A stretch of DNA of 64,000 bases. It comes from Campylobacter sp. RM16192. GTDB lineage: Bacteria; Campylobacterota; Campylobacteria; Campylobacterales; Campylobacteraceae. Of this stretch, positions 10,201 through 17,201 are shown piece by piece. The first letter of the stretch is position 1; each line of letters begins with the position of its first letter. The position numbers were made by a program, and so were the translations under genes. The stretch is from contig NZ_CP012552.1 in assembly GCF_004803855.2 (NCBI RefSeq), forward strand, positions 62,001-126,000. Reading direction: 5' to 3'. A model generated the notes under the pieces. The model was not told the origin of the DNA, did not search any database, and saw nothing but the letters and a program-made list of their open reading frames with translations.

Positions 10201-11079
10201 AACGATCTGACAATTACCAGGGATAGCAATAACTCTTTAGTCATTCGCATTAAAGAGACACAAGATACTGTAACCGTAAGCTCTATGTTTTATAATGAGG
10301 ACAACTCTTACGGAATAAATAAGATAGAATTTTACGACGGAACCTCACTGAATTTGGAGGACATAAAACTTAAACTTCTTAACGGGCAAGATTCCGCAAA
10401 CAATACTATTGTCGGATTTAGCACCGATGATACTATTTACGGCGGTAAACTTCATGACTATATCTACGGACAAGGCGGCAAAGATACTCTTTACGGAAAC
10501 GAAGGCGATGACAGGCTTGAAGGACAAGCGGGTAACGACACCCTTTACGGTAATGAGGGCAAGGATACGCTAATCGGCGGTGATAACGACGACACCCTTT
10601 ACGGAAACGAAGGTAATGATAGTCTTCAAGGCGATAAAGGCAACGATATCCTAGAAGGCGGAGCTGGCAATGATAATCTTGACGGAGGAGCCGGAAATGA
10701 TATCTATCTATTCGGTAGAGGAGACGGACAAGATACTATATATAATAATGACAACTCCAAAGATAGAATGGATGTTATTAAATTTAAAGAAGGGATAAGT
10801 AAGAGGGATATCTCGTTTATGCTTAACGGTAGTAATCTATCTATAAAATACAGCAATGAAGATACTATTACACTATCTAGTTACAATAGCTCACCATCTT
10901 ATCAAATAGATAAGATAGAACTAAATAACGGAAATTTCATAACCAATACCCAGATCAATAAGATAATACAAGACATAAATGCCTTTGCTAAAGATAACGG
11001 CATATCAAGCATCAACCACGACACTATAAGAAACAATAACGATATGATGAATATAGTTATGAATGGATGGAATGGGTAG
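4294..11079 (+). CDS. Large RTX calcium-binding protein with FrpC-like self-processing module
   Basis: Predicted secreted protein of 2261 residues and likely cargo of the type I exporter. The start is GTG, with AAGGAG upstream. In order: a unique N-terminal region (1-430); a first RTX block (about 436-800) of GGxGNDTIYGG-type nonapeptides that form calcium-binding beta rolls; a Calx-beta-like stretch (about 890-1010); an Asp-Pro bond at D1117-P1118 followed by PLVIDLNKDGVKL, GWISNADAFLTYDKNGNG and EMFGE, which resembles the self-processing module of Neisseria FrpC; EF-hand-like loops (DSNKDDKIDEED); a helical region; then a second RTX block (1508-2162) of three 201-residue repeats and part of a fourth. 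No Cys-based signal peptide is seen, as expected for type I secretion. Its action (toxin, bacteriocin, adhesin or surface layer) cannot be told from sequence. The repeats could cause assembly errors. Confidence 0.9.
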   Translation: MSNFNRNEFIKNKINEYAPSIKGIIEGAYKRDASKIAQSVEDLMSKLLGDAVDSSIKDADEADRKARQALKKKVGFYHDGKWFVINSLLDQGKINALELNHDGSTYGKKGEASGLYPEIDKNRMWYGFKSIAGDALDFVVSKTGYIGVAASFFINIKEEITSNHIMNIDYKDINSSQIKEKKYVIYNAKEYESILNSHWGAIGSDINNPNMDRVILATDRSNSDADVVFYKEYKDRKANTFEFRTQEGDESIISFLKRIDFPNDNKEAHIKFSSSKVKKLIANYYGNFGANASRVSSDIKNDKDEIQQAAAHALSNLVGYVLEGDTKGSNEYTKDLSMYSDRHINDRAEFFQVSVKKDIGISANINKMFIDTKTGKRISGGAYTKTGIHGNLTAFVDGKYEASYQSNLKTIYGYSNSDTIISRHGTAYIEAGLGGDKITTGSGNDTIYTNANIDDKFDQDSGTNTVHSGSGNDTIHGSKTKDIVYGEDGEDTIRTKGGNDIVYGGNDKDTIYGGSGNDELYGGDGNDTIYGEDDNDKLYGDKGEDTIHGGKGDDTIEGGESNDTLYGGDGSDTVNGGSGNDTIYGGNSSKGNQIGATTDNISNNGSDEQNVLIGGAGEDSIYGTKGNDIVYGDDLSEDIETGSMSSGSNKDKIYTYDGDDIIYGGGDDDIIYAGDGNDTIHGGDGNDNIYASSDNSNSSAAESGADDNTIYGGKGDDHIYSGKGSDTIDGGEGNDNIHAGDGNNTITDMDGSNTITAGKDSDNITTGDRNDSISAGDGADTIKSGGGNDTLSAGSDNDGDRLEGEGGYDKYYVHNNDTIMDSDGKGEVWFNNSYHYLTGGVETSPGSKVYKGGGYTYRLNGRELSVTQDSTNNSITIENFKNKDLHIDLKRKIGIEVSDASGQEGDPADKNTATINITLTDALKDDEKVTMYIPTGVGKGFDKFKEIVFTAGVQTVQSSFGWNGDFIVNTDRIREYLISPISIKGEGVAAEVIKSGTLSVTDDDLPVDISVQGSGAAEAAEKIQGHVNISRSLKDGEYIDLWIGGSKKNFKGKGDTTQEFNAAKWSDDKIPEEDSKFYHNVYWVSSNTTVHVPKKGGRFTIMDDDRKKPPQNPRTYDPLVIDLNKDGVKLTELNPALNFDHDANGFKEATGWISNADAFLTYDKNGNGIIDDGSEMFGETSASNGFEALKKFDSNKDDKIDEEDLIWQKLSLWRDINSNAKTEDGELISITDTQIESIDLNYSNVNILMSGNTIKQTSKVRFKDGSTANADDVNFEVDLSDTVQAEIQISKDILNMPNLEAKGNVYDLHSAMMKDYNLRNLVNNYMDSKDESARKSMIKSIIFKWTKTENIDINSRGDMKDARELGVYEALMGEEFIHVSQGRNPRGSVANMLHNLYQEFEDYVYANLELQVAFKDVIDTEYMYYNHETNALGYKFDDFNLKIKELYSRGKYEDIVKLISLVRQASVYKPNLQNSLDSNLKTLSSDDSRLSILVQSQYIKGTDNNDTLQGDKGNDILEGGAGNDNLDGGAGNDIYLFGRGDGQDTIYNNDNSKDRMDVIRFKEGVSKNDLTITRDSNNSLVIRIKETQDTVTVSSMFYNEDNSYGINKIEFYDGTSLNLEDIKLKLLNGQDSANNTIVGFSTDDTIYGGKLHDYIYGQGGKDTLYGNEGDDRLEGQAGNDTLYGNEGKDTLIGGDNDDTLYGNEGNDSLQGDKGNDILEGGAGNDNLDGGAGNDIYLFGRGDGQDTIYNNDNSKDRMDVIRFKEGVSKNDLTITRDSNNSLVIRIKETQDTVTVSSMFYNEDNSYGINKIEFYDGTSLNLEDIKLKLLNGQDSANNTIVGFSTDDTIYGGKLHDYIYGQGGKDTLYGNEGDDRLEGQAGNDTLYGNEGKDTLIGGDNDDTLYGNEGNDSLQGDKGNDILEGGAGNDNLDGGAGNDIYLFGRGDGQDTIYNNDNSKDRMDVIRFKEGVSKNDLTITRDSNNSLVIRIKETQDTVTVSSMFYNEDNSYGINKIEFYDGTSLNLEDIKLKLLNGQDSANNTIVGFSTDDTIYGGKLHDYIYGQGGKDTLYGNEGDDRLEGQAGNDTLYGNEGKDTLIGGDNDDTLYGNEGNDSLQGDKGNDILEGGAGNDNLDGGAGNDIYLFGRGDGQDTIYNNDNSKDRMDVIKFKEGISKRDISFMLNGSNLSIKYSNEDTITLSSYNSSPSYQIDKIELNNGNFITNTQINKIIQDINAFAKDNGISSINHDTIRNNNDMMNIVMNGWNG
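8815..10780 (+). repeat. 603-bp tandem repeat, three full copies plus 157 bp
   Basis: Full copies start at 8815, 9418 and 10021; a partial fourth starts at 10624 and stays identical until 10780. I read no difference between the full copies. Each is exactly 201 codons, so gain or loss of a copy keeps the RTX frame. Each holds RTX nonapeptides around a non-repeat segment (RFKEGVSKNDLTITRD) typical of RTX proteins. Confidence 0.97.
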
Positions 11080-11102
11080 AAACTAGGCTTGATTTGCATT
11101 TA

Positions 11103-11155
11103 AATATCAATGGATACTATATGGTTTCCATTGATATTGCAAATTTGCATTTTTA
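11103..11155 (+). terminator. Probable terminator of the RTX gene
   Basis: A 12-bp stem (AATATCAATGGA at 11103-11114 with its complement at 11127-11138) is followed by the palindrome TGCAAATTTGCA and a T run, 24 bases after the RTX stop. Confidence 0.6.
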
Positions 11156-11386
11156 TAATAAATTACCGATATTCATTTATTTTGCTTATAATCCTAACTT
11201 TTCTATTCTATTCAAATCATTAATCTGATTACTACCAACCATTGCCTACTGCCAATTTAGAGACATTCACAATCATACTATCCACTGTTTCTAGTCCAAT
11301 TCATACACCCATACTCCCAAATTTGTCATTTGAGTGCCTCTCTTTATCATAGTTTTCTCTTTCAAGCATTGTTATATCTCTTTGTT

Positions 11387-11689
11387 TTATCTCCATTGCA
11401 TTAATTCTTGAGATAAGCTCTCTTGATCTTTTATAACAGCTTGCAACTGATTGCTCAAAGAAGTCAATAATTGCTCGAATTGCTCTTGAGAAGAATTTTG
11501 CATATCTATCTCTTTCTTTAAATTCTTTAATTCTTTTAGTAAGATCTTTTGATTCTCTAACAATAAGGATTGTGTCTTCTGTGAGCTCTCTAATTCTTTG
11601 AGTAGCTTGTTTAATAACTCCTTTCTCTCTTTCTCTTGCTTCTCTCTTGTCCCTAATTCTTTGAATAACTCTTGCTCTAGTAGTGTCAT
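11387..11689 (-). CDS. Nested MbeD-like coiled-coil mobilization protein
   Basis: 100-residue frame lying wholly inside the 3' part of the relaxase frame. Almost the entire protein is a Leu/Lys/Glu/Gln coiled coil with heptad-like spacing (LLNKLLKELE, ILLKELKNLKKEI, QEQFEQLLTSL). ColE1 has mbeD nested in mbeA in the same way, and MbeD is a small coiled-coil protein. The identification rests on position and coiled-coil character, not on a recognised domain. It could alternatively be a chance frame, but its clean amphipathic pattern argues against this. Confidence 0.5.
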   Translation of the reverse strand: MTLLEQELFKELGTREKQEKERKELLNKLLKELESSQKTQSLLLENQKILLKELKNLKKEIDMQNSSQEQFEQLLTSLSNQLQAVIKDQESLSQELMQWR

Positions 11690-11725
11690 GATACATCCTT
11701 GTAGTAAAGATTTTGGTTTTATCGT

Positions 11726-12061
11726 TTATTGTTTGTTGCCACTTATATTTTGTTTTATATAAGTTTTCATATTTTGATTTGTTTGTTTGAGTTTTTTGTT
11801 CTGTGAATAAAGGCTGTAACTGCATATCGATAGAAAAATTATCACTACAAATAGTATCATTGATAATGTCTGATATGCTCGAGTTTCTTTTCGGCTCTCT
11901 TGAAGATTGCTCTTTAAGCCAGTTGTTTCTTTTTTGTATTTCATTGTTAAGTTTTGATTTGAGTCTGTTAAGCTCTTTATCTCTTTTTGATAGGCTTTGT
12001 TTAAATTTAACAATTCTGAATTTCTCAATTGCAACTTCATCTCCAAATAGAAGAGTTTCAA
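11726..12061 (-). CDS. Nested MbeB-like mobilization protein with one membrane helix
   Basis: 111-residue frame inside the relaxase gene and in the same frame class as the MbeD-like gene. Residues 1-60 are a polar coiled coil; residues about 68-86 are a clear membrane helix (LSMILFVVIIFLSICSY); a short polar tail follows. A coiled coil plus a membrane helix, encoded within the distal part of a relaxase gene and upstream of a second nested gene, matches the mbeA-mbeB-mbeD layout of ColE1-type plasmids. Function in conjugative transfer is inferred from that layout. Confidence 0.5.
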   Translation of the reverse strand: MKLFYLEMKLQLRNSELLNLNKAYQKEIKSLTDSNQNLTMKYKKETTGLKSNLQESRKETRAYQTLSMILFVVIIFLSICSYSLYSQNKKLKQTNQNMKTYIKQNISGNKQ

Positions 12062-12283
12062 ATTCGTCTATTATTGTTTGTTTTAAAGATAGATCGATAT
12101 CTTTTTCTTCAAACGACAAACAGCCCATACAGAGTTTTTGTTTCTTGGTTATGTTTGAAACTATATTTTTTGTTATAGCCTCATCTCCTTTTAAAACTCT
12201 AGCCGTTTGATCTTTGACTCTATGATTTAAAAGATAGTTGATTCCCGATACGCTTCCTCCTTGTTTATTAGCAAAGAACTTAA

Positions 12284-12601
12284 CTAACACTTCTTGTCCT
12301 TATCTAACAAACTATTTATAGAGCTATTAATCTTCATAATGTTTTTCAAGGCGATGGCGTCTATGCTTTTAGTTGTATTAGCATGCCTAGCTATCTGGTT
12401 AAGATTGGCCCCTATCCTTGAAATTTGAACTACTATGTCTTTATCGAATTTATGGATAGGGGATTTGGAGTGAAGGATAGTGCGTCTTGTAAACGCTGAT
12501 TTGTTTAAACCGTACAAAGACGCTTTAGTTTCCAATGAATTCATTTCGTTATCGGTTAGTCTAATAGATATTCTTTTATCTTTATTGTCTTTTGGTTTCA
12601 T
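12284..12601 (-). CDS. MobC/MbeC-like relaxosome accessory protein
   Basis: 105 residues. The N-terminal part (RISIRLTDNEMNSLETKA) looks like a ribbon-helix-helix DNA-binding fold, and the segment ISRIGANLNQIARHANT is the hallmark of the MobC family, which helps relaxases act at oriT. It overlaps the relaxase start by seven bases and the upstream helix-turn-helix gene by 20 bases, so these genes form one tightly packed operon. This gene looks intact although the relaxase is not. Confidence 0.8.
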   Translation of the reverse strand: MKPKDNKDKRISIRLTDNEMNSLETKASLYGLNKSAFTRRTILHSKSPIHKFDKDIVVQISRIGANLNQIARHANTTKSIDAIALKNIMKINSSINSLLDKDKKC

Positions 12602-13244
12602 TTATAGATCCTTGTTGATCAGTTTCATATTGTATTTCAAGCTTTGTGTCGTCTAGGTCTTTAAAAAATTTCGGATTCTCTTTATGTTGCATGGTCTGCG
12701 CATTATTACCTAGCAAAAATACATGACCTGATGCCTGCTGCATGCTACTACTTTCCGCATTATTCATGCCACTACTTTTAATATCATCTATATCACGCGT
12801 CAAATAACTATCGTTTAGATTTATCTTAATAGGGTTTGAATTTCGGCTTAGCGTATCGGTATTACTTTTTATATCGCTCTTATCTTCTTGAGGCTGATTC
12901 GTGTTCTTATTATGGTAGATGTTTTGCTGGTCGGGTATATGTTTAATGCCCTCACCATTAACGATAAATTCTTTTTCAGAAGTAATTTCTTTGTCGCCAT
13001 TACACCCATCATCTTCATTTAATCTATCTTTTTTATTTTTTACACTTTTTATAGCTACGCTTGATATCTTAGTATTTTCCAAAAAGTCTCTTATATCGCT
13101 TTGTGTATAAAATATCGATGATCCCATCTTTCTAAAAGGAAGTAGTCCTTTATTTCTATACCTAGCCTGAATCCTACCGTTTATTCCCAATGTATCTTCT
13201 ATATCTTTTGGAGTGTATAGAATTAAACCTGCTATCTCTATCAT
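12582..13244 (-). CDS. Helix-turn-helix protein with disordered C-terminal region
   Basis: 220 residues. The first 60 (YTPKDIEDTLGINGRIQARYRNKGLLP, shown here only in part as TPKDIEDTLGINGR) resemble the excisionase/MerR-like helix-turn-helix fold, with the FRKMGSSIFYTQSDIRDFL wing. The remainder is rich in Asn, Ser, Asp and Lys and looks disordered. It overlaps the MobC-like gene downstream and the other helix-turn-helix gene upstream (four bases). Likely a regulator or accessory DNA-binding protein of the element. Confidence 0.6.
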   Translation of the reverse strand: MIEIAGLILYTPKDIEDTLGINGRIQARYRNKGLLPFRKMGSSIFYTQSDIRDFLENTKISSVAIKSVKNKKDRLNEDDGCNGDKEITSEKEFIVNGEGIKHIPDQQNIYHNKNTNQPQEDKSDIKSNTDTLSRNSNPIKINLNDSYLTRDIDDIKSSGMNNAESSSMQQASGHVFLLGNNAQTMQHKENPKFFKDLDDTKLEIQYETDQQGSINETKRQ

Positions 13245-13474
13245 CTTTTATCCTTTATGGTATTAGCATTTATTGAAGCGATAGAATTTACTTCTAAACT
13301 ATTTACAAGAGCTTCTATAGAATCTTTCTTGTAAAAAACTCTTCTGCCCAGTTTAATATACGGAAGTTTTATCCCATCTCCTTTTTTCATACGCCATTTT
13401 GCTTGAGTTTGAAGAGGAACACCAAAAGCGTTTAATAAGTCTTGTGGAGTAAGTAGATTTGTTTCTATATTCAT
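13241..13474 (-). CDS. Small excisionase/AlpA-like helix-turn-helix protein
   Basis: 77 residues from the ATG at 13474; the frame is open further upstream to 13537, but the domain begins right after this ATG. The motif LLTPQDLLNAFGVPLQTQAKW, then LPYIKLGRRVFYKKDSIEAL, is the fold seen in excisionases and AlpA-like regulators. It overlaps the next gene by four bases (same operon) and lies between the integrase and mobilization genes, as expected for an element regulator or directionality factor. About 210 bases separate it from the integrase gene. Confidence 0.65.
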   Translation of the reverse strand: MNIETNLLTPQDLLNAFGVPLQTQAKWRMKKGDGIKLPYIKLGRRVFYKKDSIEALVNSLEVNSIASINANTIKDKR

Positions 13475-13680
13475 AAATACAATTTCTCTCTTTCGTTTTT
13501 TTGATGAAATTGTATCATGAAAAAATATTTTATGCAAGTATTAACTTTGCTATTATATTATAAATTAGCTTATAAATAGCTTAAATAGTATAGTTTAAGA
13601 AAAATAAAAGACTTTAAAAATATCGCACTTGCAAATATATCATATAAATATAGTAAAAAATTGATAATTGCATCTATTTT

Positions 13681-14910
13681 TTAAATTTTTAGACCAAATT
13701 CTCTCAATTTTTCATGCCAAAATTCAAAAATTTCTCTTTTTCCGCTTTCGAATTTGGCTCTATGATAGCTCTCGTCACTCTTAATAGTCTTCCTAAATCT
13801 ATGGTCTATGCAAAGTGACATTACCCCTTCACTAAATCCAAGTTTTTCAGTGTAGTTTAATTCGCTAATTATTGTTCTAAAGCTAGATCTAAAGCCGTGC
13901 ATATCCATCTCACCATCATACCCAAGCCTTTTAAGACCCATTCTCATAGAGTTGTCGCTTATGGGCGCATTGTGTTTAGCTCCTCTAAATAGATAACCCT
14001 GTTTTATAGTATAGCTTGGAATTGTTTTTAAAAGTTCTATTGCCGTATCGGTTAAGGGAATAACAAATTCCTCTTTCATCTTCATGTCATCAGCTTTTAT
14101 TATCCACTCTTTCTTATCCATATTAATATCTTCCCATCTAGCAAGTCTAGCGTTGCTAGGTCTAAGAGCGTAAAGCATAGTCCATTTCATACAGCTAAGC
14201 ACATTTACATCTCCCCAGTACTCATTAATGCTAGATATTAGAGTTTTAAACTTATCTATATCGGTTATAGCCTTTCTTGGAATAGGAGCTACCTTTATGA
14301 AGTTCTTTTCAAAGTTTCTAGATAGTATTCTAGTAGGGTTGTTTTCAATATGGCCGTTAATTACTGCAAAGTCAAATACCTGATTTAGTCTATTTAGTAG
14401 TTTTTTAACTGTATCACTCTTTGGATTGCCTATTGTTTGAAGACTCTTTAAGGCATTTAAAAATATGGGAGTAGCTACTCTTGAACTATTCATCTCCTCT
14501 ATACTAACATTCTTGATAAGATCAAGTAGATTATATTCAAATCTTGATAGCTCTGAGGGGAGCGATTTAAATGTTTGAGTTTTTAAAGCGTCTTCTTTAT
14601 ATAAACTCCAAAGCTCGGAGAAGTTATTAATCTTATTAGGCTTTAGTGTATTATGCTCACTAAGCTCTTTAAGATAAGGTAGTGAATCTTTAATGGCTTC
14701 TGCTATACCGTAAACCTTTTCTTGCCAATCTCCTATAGTCTTTGTAGTGTGGTTACCCTTTTGATCCATGTAGCGAAGTTTAAAGATTTTACCGCCCGTA
14801 GAATAGTGATACAGCTTTAAGCCTTTTTGACCTTTTATGCTATAAGTAGCCTTACCACTACTAGGAGCGATTAACGCTTTTATCTCTTTTTCGGTTCCTA
14901 AAGTAGCCAT
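13681..14910 (-). CDS. Tyrosine recombinase (integrase) next to tRNA-Ser
   Basis: About 409 residues from ATG at 14910, preceded by AAAAGGAC; the frame continues upstream to 15039 but that part is unrelated to the family. The N-terminal region (GLKLYHYSTGGKIFKLRYM, TIGDW) is the DUF4102-like arm of tRNA-targeting integrases. The catalytic domain shows an Arg box (YALRPSNARLARW), an H-x-x-R box (MHGFRSSFRT) and a C-terminal Tyr in DESYHRAKF. The gene lies about 195 bases from the 3' end of tRNA-Ser(GGA), the likely attachment site, and reads away from it. Confidence 0.9.
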   Translation of the reverse strand: MATLGTEKEIKALIAPSSGKATYSIKGQKGLKLYHYSTGGKIFKLRYMDQKGNHTTKTIGDWQEKVYGIAEAIKDSLPYLKELSEHNTLKPNKINNFSELWSLYKEDALKTQTFKSLPSELSRFEYNLLDLIKNVSIEEMNSSRVATPIFLNALKSLQTIGNPKSDTVKKLLNRLNQVFDFAVINGHIENNPTRILSRNFEKNFIKVAPIPRKAITDIDKFKTLISSINEYWGDVNVLSCMKWTMLYALRPSNARLARWEDINMDKKEWIIKADDMKMKEEFVIPLTDTAIELLKTIPSYTIKQGYLFRGAKHNAPISDNSMRMGLKRLGYDGEMDMHGFRSSFRTIISELNYTEKLGFSEGVMSLCIDHRFRKTIKSDESYHRAKFESGKREIFEFWHEKLREFGLKI

Positions 14911-15104
14911 TTTTGTCCTTTTTTCTGTATCACTAGTGATACATTTTTTAAGTGATACAGATAGTGATACATAATCGATAGGAAAATTATAGCATGTTTT
15001 AGGATTTTTTAAGGTCCAATAGAAAGTATATGATATCAAAATAGCGTATTTTAGGGATTAAAAAGAAAGATTTAGAAAAGATTGGAATTGAAATATTTAA
15101 ATAG

Positions 15105-15193
15105 TGGCAGACAGGATGGGATTCGAACCCACGAAGGCTATTAACCTTACACGCGTTCCAGGCGTGCTCCTTCAACCACTCGGACACCTGTCT
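15105..15193 (-). tRNA. tRNA-Ser(GGA)
   Basis: 89 bases including encoded CCA. The acceptor stem AGACAGG pairs with CCTGTCT, the anticodon is GGA, and there is a long variable arm typical of tRNA-Ser. It is a likely integration target of the integrase at 13681-14910. Confidence 0.95.
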
Positions 15194-15304
15194 ATTTTAA
15201 AGAGTGATTTTAGCAGAAAATTTATAAATTTAGAATTTATAAGAAAAATAATTTTATCTATATATAAGCAATCGTGTAATATAATTCGCAATTCTTCTAT
15301 ATGT

Positions 15305-15381
15305 GTCAAGGTAGCTCAGCTGGTTAGAGCGCTGGTCTCATAAGCCGGAGGTCGAGAGTTCAAGTCTCTCTCTTGACACCA
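15305..15381 (+). tRNA. tRNA-Met(CAT)
   Basis: 77 bases including encoded CCA. The acceptor stem GTCAAGG pairs with TCTTGAC (one G-T pair) and the anticodon loop is CTCATAA. The 3' 48 bases recur at 20060-20107, so this gene is the attachment site of the following island, which keeps the tRNA intact. Confidence 0.95.
15334..15381 (+). repeat. attL: 48-bp direct repeat in the tRNA-Met 3' end
   Basis: Identical to 20060-20107, running from just before the anticodon to the CCA end. Flanking bases differ on both sides, so 48 bp is the full match. Confidence 0.93.
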
Positions 15382-15501
15382 GAGCAAATCCCCCAAATAT
15401 ATGGGATTGTAAGCTAACTCTAGCTTATAGTGCTACTACTTAAATTCAACTTATTTACTAACAAATACACAAAGTGATACACACTTTAAGGGTATTTTAT
15501 T

Positions 15502-17052
15502 GTGAAATTAATATTTAGTAAGCATGGTATTTACAAGATAAGATTTAGAATAAATCCTAAACTGCAAAGCTACTTCAATAAAAAAGAAATAAATAAATCT
15601 TTAGGGCGATATAAAGCCGAAGCTAAATTAAAAGCACTTATAATATTTGCCAAATACAAACAAATATTAAAGGCTAGTAGCATGTTAGAAAAACACCACA
15701 TACAAGAATTAGTTAGTAAGTTTATCACAGAAACACTAGAGCAGGACTTAATAGACAGAGCTAAGACAGGTCAAGGCATAGTATTTACACCAGCTTATAA
15801 AGATGAGCTTTATGAGAACACCCCAGCCCTTGCCAGTGCTTCTATGGCAAACTTTTTTATAAGTGAGTATACAGAAGCTTTAAGCAATGCTGACTATAGC
15901 CTAGTTAAAAGCTGTGCAGACGAACTATTAGAGCAAAACAGCATAGCTATAGATAAGGCATCAGACGGCTATAAATTACTTAGTTATTATCTAATGCACG
16001 CTTGGATATTAATATTAGAGGAAGTAGCCCAAAGAGGCAGAGGAAACATACCAGAGCAACCAGCCACTATTATTAATAAGTTATTCAATAGTGTTAGCTT
16101 AAGCTCTCATACACTAGAACCTAAGAAGCCTATAGTAACAAATAAAGAAGCCCTAGAGGCATACCTAGCACACTATAAACGCATTAGAACTAATGACAGA
16201 ACCTCAGCAGGGCAAATAAGGGACGTAACTAACTTTTTAACTGATGTCTTAATGGAGGTTTTAGACACTAGTAGAGATATAGCAGACACAACCCTAGAGG
16301 ATGTCTTAGACATTGCAGACATACTAAAAGCACTCCCTAAACGTAACATACAAAAGTATAGAGATATGCCTATTAGTCAGATTTTAGAGAGTGAGATACC
16401 AGAAGCTGACACAATATCCCTAAGCACAGTAGCAAAGCAGGTTAAATGGATTAAATCATTTTATACCTATTGCAACTCTAAGGGCTGGATAAGCGGAGCT
16501 ATAGCACAGCAAGTTAGCATCACATCAAACACTAATGCACTGGATGAGAGATTACCGCTAGATCTTGATGAGGTCTTAAAGCTTATAGACTTACTGGCTG
16601 ATAATAAACCTATACAGAACTTAGTTAAGATTTTATATACAAGTGGCATGAGACTATCAGAAGTTTATAAGTGTGAGATTAAAGAAATAGACGGCATAAG
16701 GGTTTATGACCTAACAGCTAGAGACATAAAGCTAAAGACTAAGAGCAGTCATAGAGTGATACCAGTCCATGGTTGTGTAGATACAGATTTAATTAAAGAG
16801 CTATCATACTCACAGCAGGCTAGTAAGATTATTAACAAACTAATAAGAGAGCATATATCAGATGACAGCCGTAAGGTCTTATATAGTCTTAGGCACAGCT
16901 TCGCAACCATCTTAAAGTATAAAGGCATACAGCAAGAAGTTATAGCAGAGCTTATGGGGCATACACATGGCGGTATGACATTTGGTAGGTATGCAGGAAG
17001 GTATCCTGTAGCAACACTTAAGGAGGCTATAGACACAATAGAGTTTCCTTAA
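15502..17052 (+). CDS. Tyrosine recombinase (island integrase)
   Basis: 516 residues from a GTG start, 120 bases after the tRNA-Met CCA end. The N-terminal part (KIRFRINPKLQSYF, INKSLGRYK) resembles the start of phage-type integrases of this region; a SAM-like core-binding domain lies around residues 215-350. The catalytic domain (about 355-510) has all key residues in sight: Arg in SGMRLSEVY, Arg/His in LRHSFATIL, His in LMGHTHGG and Tyr in FGRYAGRY. It should catalyse integration and excision between the 48-bp att repeats. The gene is rich in CTATAG-like sequence, unlike its chromosomal neighbours. Confidence 0.93.
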   Translation: MKLIFSKHGIYKIRFRINPKLQSYFNKKEINKSLGRYKAEAKLKALIIFAKYKQILKASSMLEKHHIQELVSKFITETLEQDLIDRAKTGQGIVFTPAYKDELYENTPALASASMANFFISEYTEALSNADYSLVKSCADELLEQNSIAIDKASDGYKLLSYYLMHAWILILEEVAQRGRGNIPEQPATIINKLFNSVSLSSHTLEPKKPIVTNKEALEAYLAHYKRIRTNDRTSAGQIRDVTNFLTDVLMEVLDTSRDIADTTLEDVLDIADILKALPKRNIQKYRDMPISQILESEIPEADTISLSTVAKQVKWIKSFYTYCNSKGWISGAIAQQVSITSNTNALDERLPLDLDEVLKLIDLLADNKPIQNLVKILYTSGMRLSEVYKCEIKEIDGIRVYDLTARDIKLKTKSSHRVIPVHGCVDTDLIKELSYSQQASKIINKLIREHISDDSRKVLYSLRHSFATILKYKGIQQEVIAELMGHTHGGMTFGRYAGRYPVATLKEAIDTIEFP

Positions 17053-17201
17053 TATGTTAGTAATGGCTCTAATAGGCTCAAGGTTGAACGAACTAGGCTA
17101 AAGGAATATTAGGTGGCTCTAAGTGTCTAAAATTGATTGTAGAGCTTCTTAGGTATGCTTATGAACGTTTTTAAATATTTAATAAAATAAAGGAGATAGA
17201 A

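Larger units (their letters stand above)
11301..12290 (-). pseudogene. ColE1/MbeA-type relaxase with internal deletion
   Basis: Open frame of 329 residues. The first 87 residues match the start of MOB-HEN (ColE1 MbeA-type) relaxases: MLVKFFANKQGGS, Tyr19 at the place of the MbeA catalytic tyrosine in GINYLLNHR, then RVLKGDEA and CLSFEEKDI. Directly after LLFGDEV the protein turns into charged coiled-coil sequence, and the HxxxxxxExN metal-binding motif that should follow is absent. MbeA is about 517 residues long, so roughly 180 residues look deleted in frame. The C-terminal half overlaps two genes in another frame, an arrangement also found in ColE1 mbeA/mbeB/mbeD. A protein may be made, but nicking activity is unlikely. 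Confidence 0.65.
11301..15105. mobile_element. Remnant of an integrative mobilizable element at tRNA-Ser
   Basis: A run of minus-strand genes (decayed relaxase, nested mob genes, MobC-like protein, two helix-turn-helix proteins) is followed by a tyrosine integrase whose upstream side faces the 3' end of tRNA-Ser(GGA). Integrases of this type commonly use the tRNA 3' end as attachment site. I found no second copy of the tRNA-Ser 3' end between 1 and 15105, so the left boundary is not established; the element might include the RTX locus and extend beyond the window. Confidence 0.5.

Noticed and set aside
8815-10780. 603-bp direct repeats considered as a CRISPR-like or mobile repeat
   Set aside because: They are coding, in frame and without spacers; they are protein tandem repeats of the RTX gene.
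1-13000. A second copy of the tRNA-Ser 3' end marking the left end of the mob element
   Set aside because: I looked for the attachment-like sequence and found none in the window.
15104-15343. 79-residue frame over tRNA-Ser (MADRMGFEPTKA...)
   Set aside because: A well-known false gene produced by reading antisense through tRNA-Ser and beyond; the tRNA explains the sequence.
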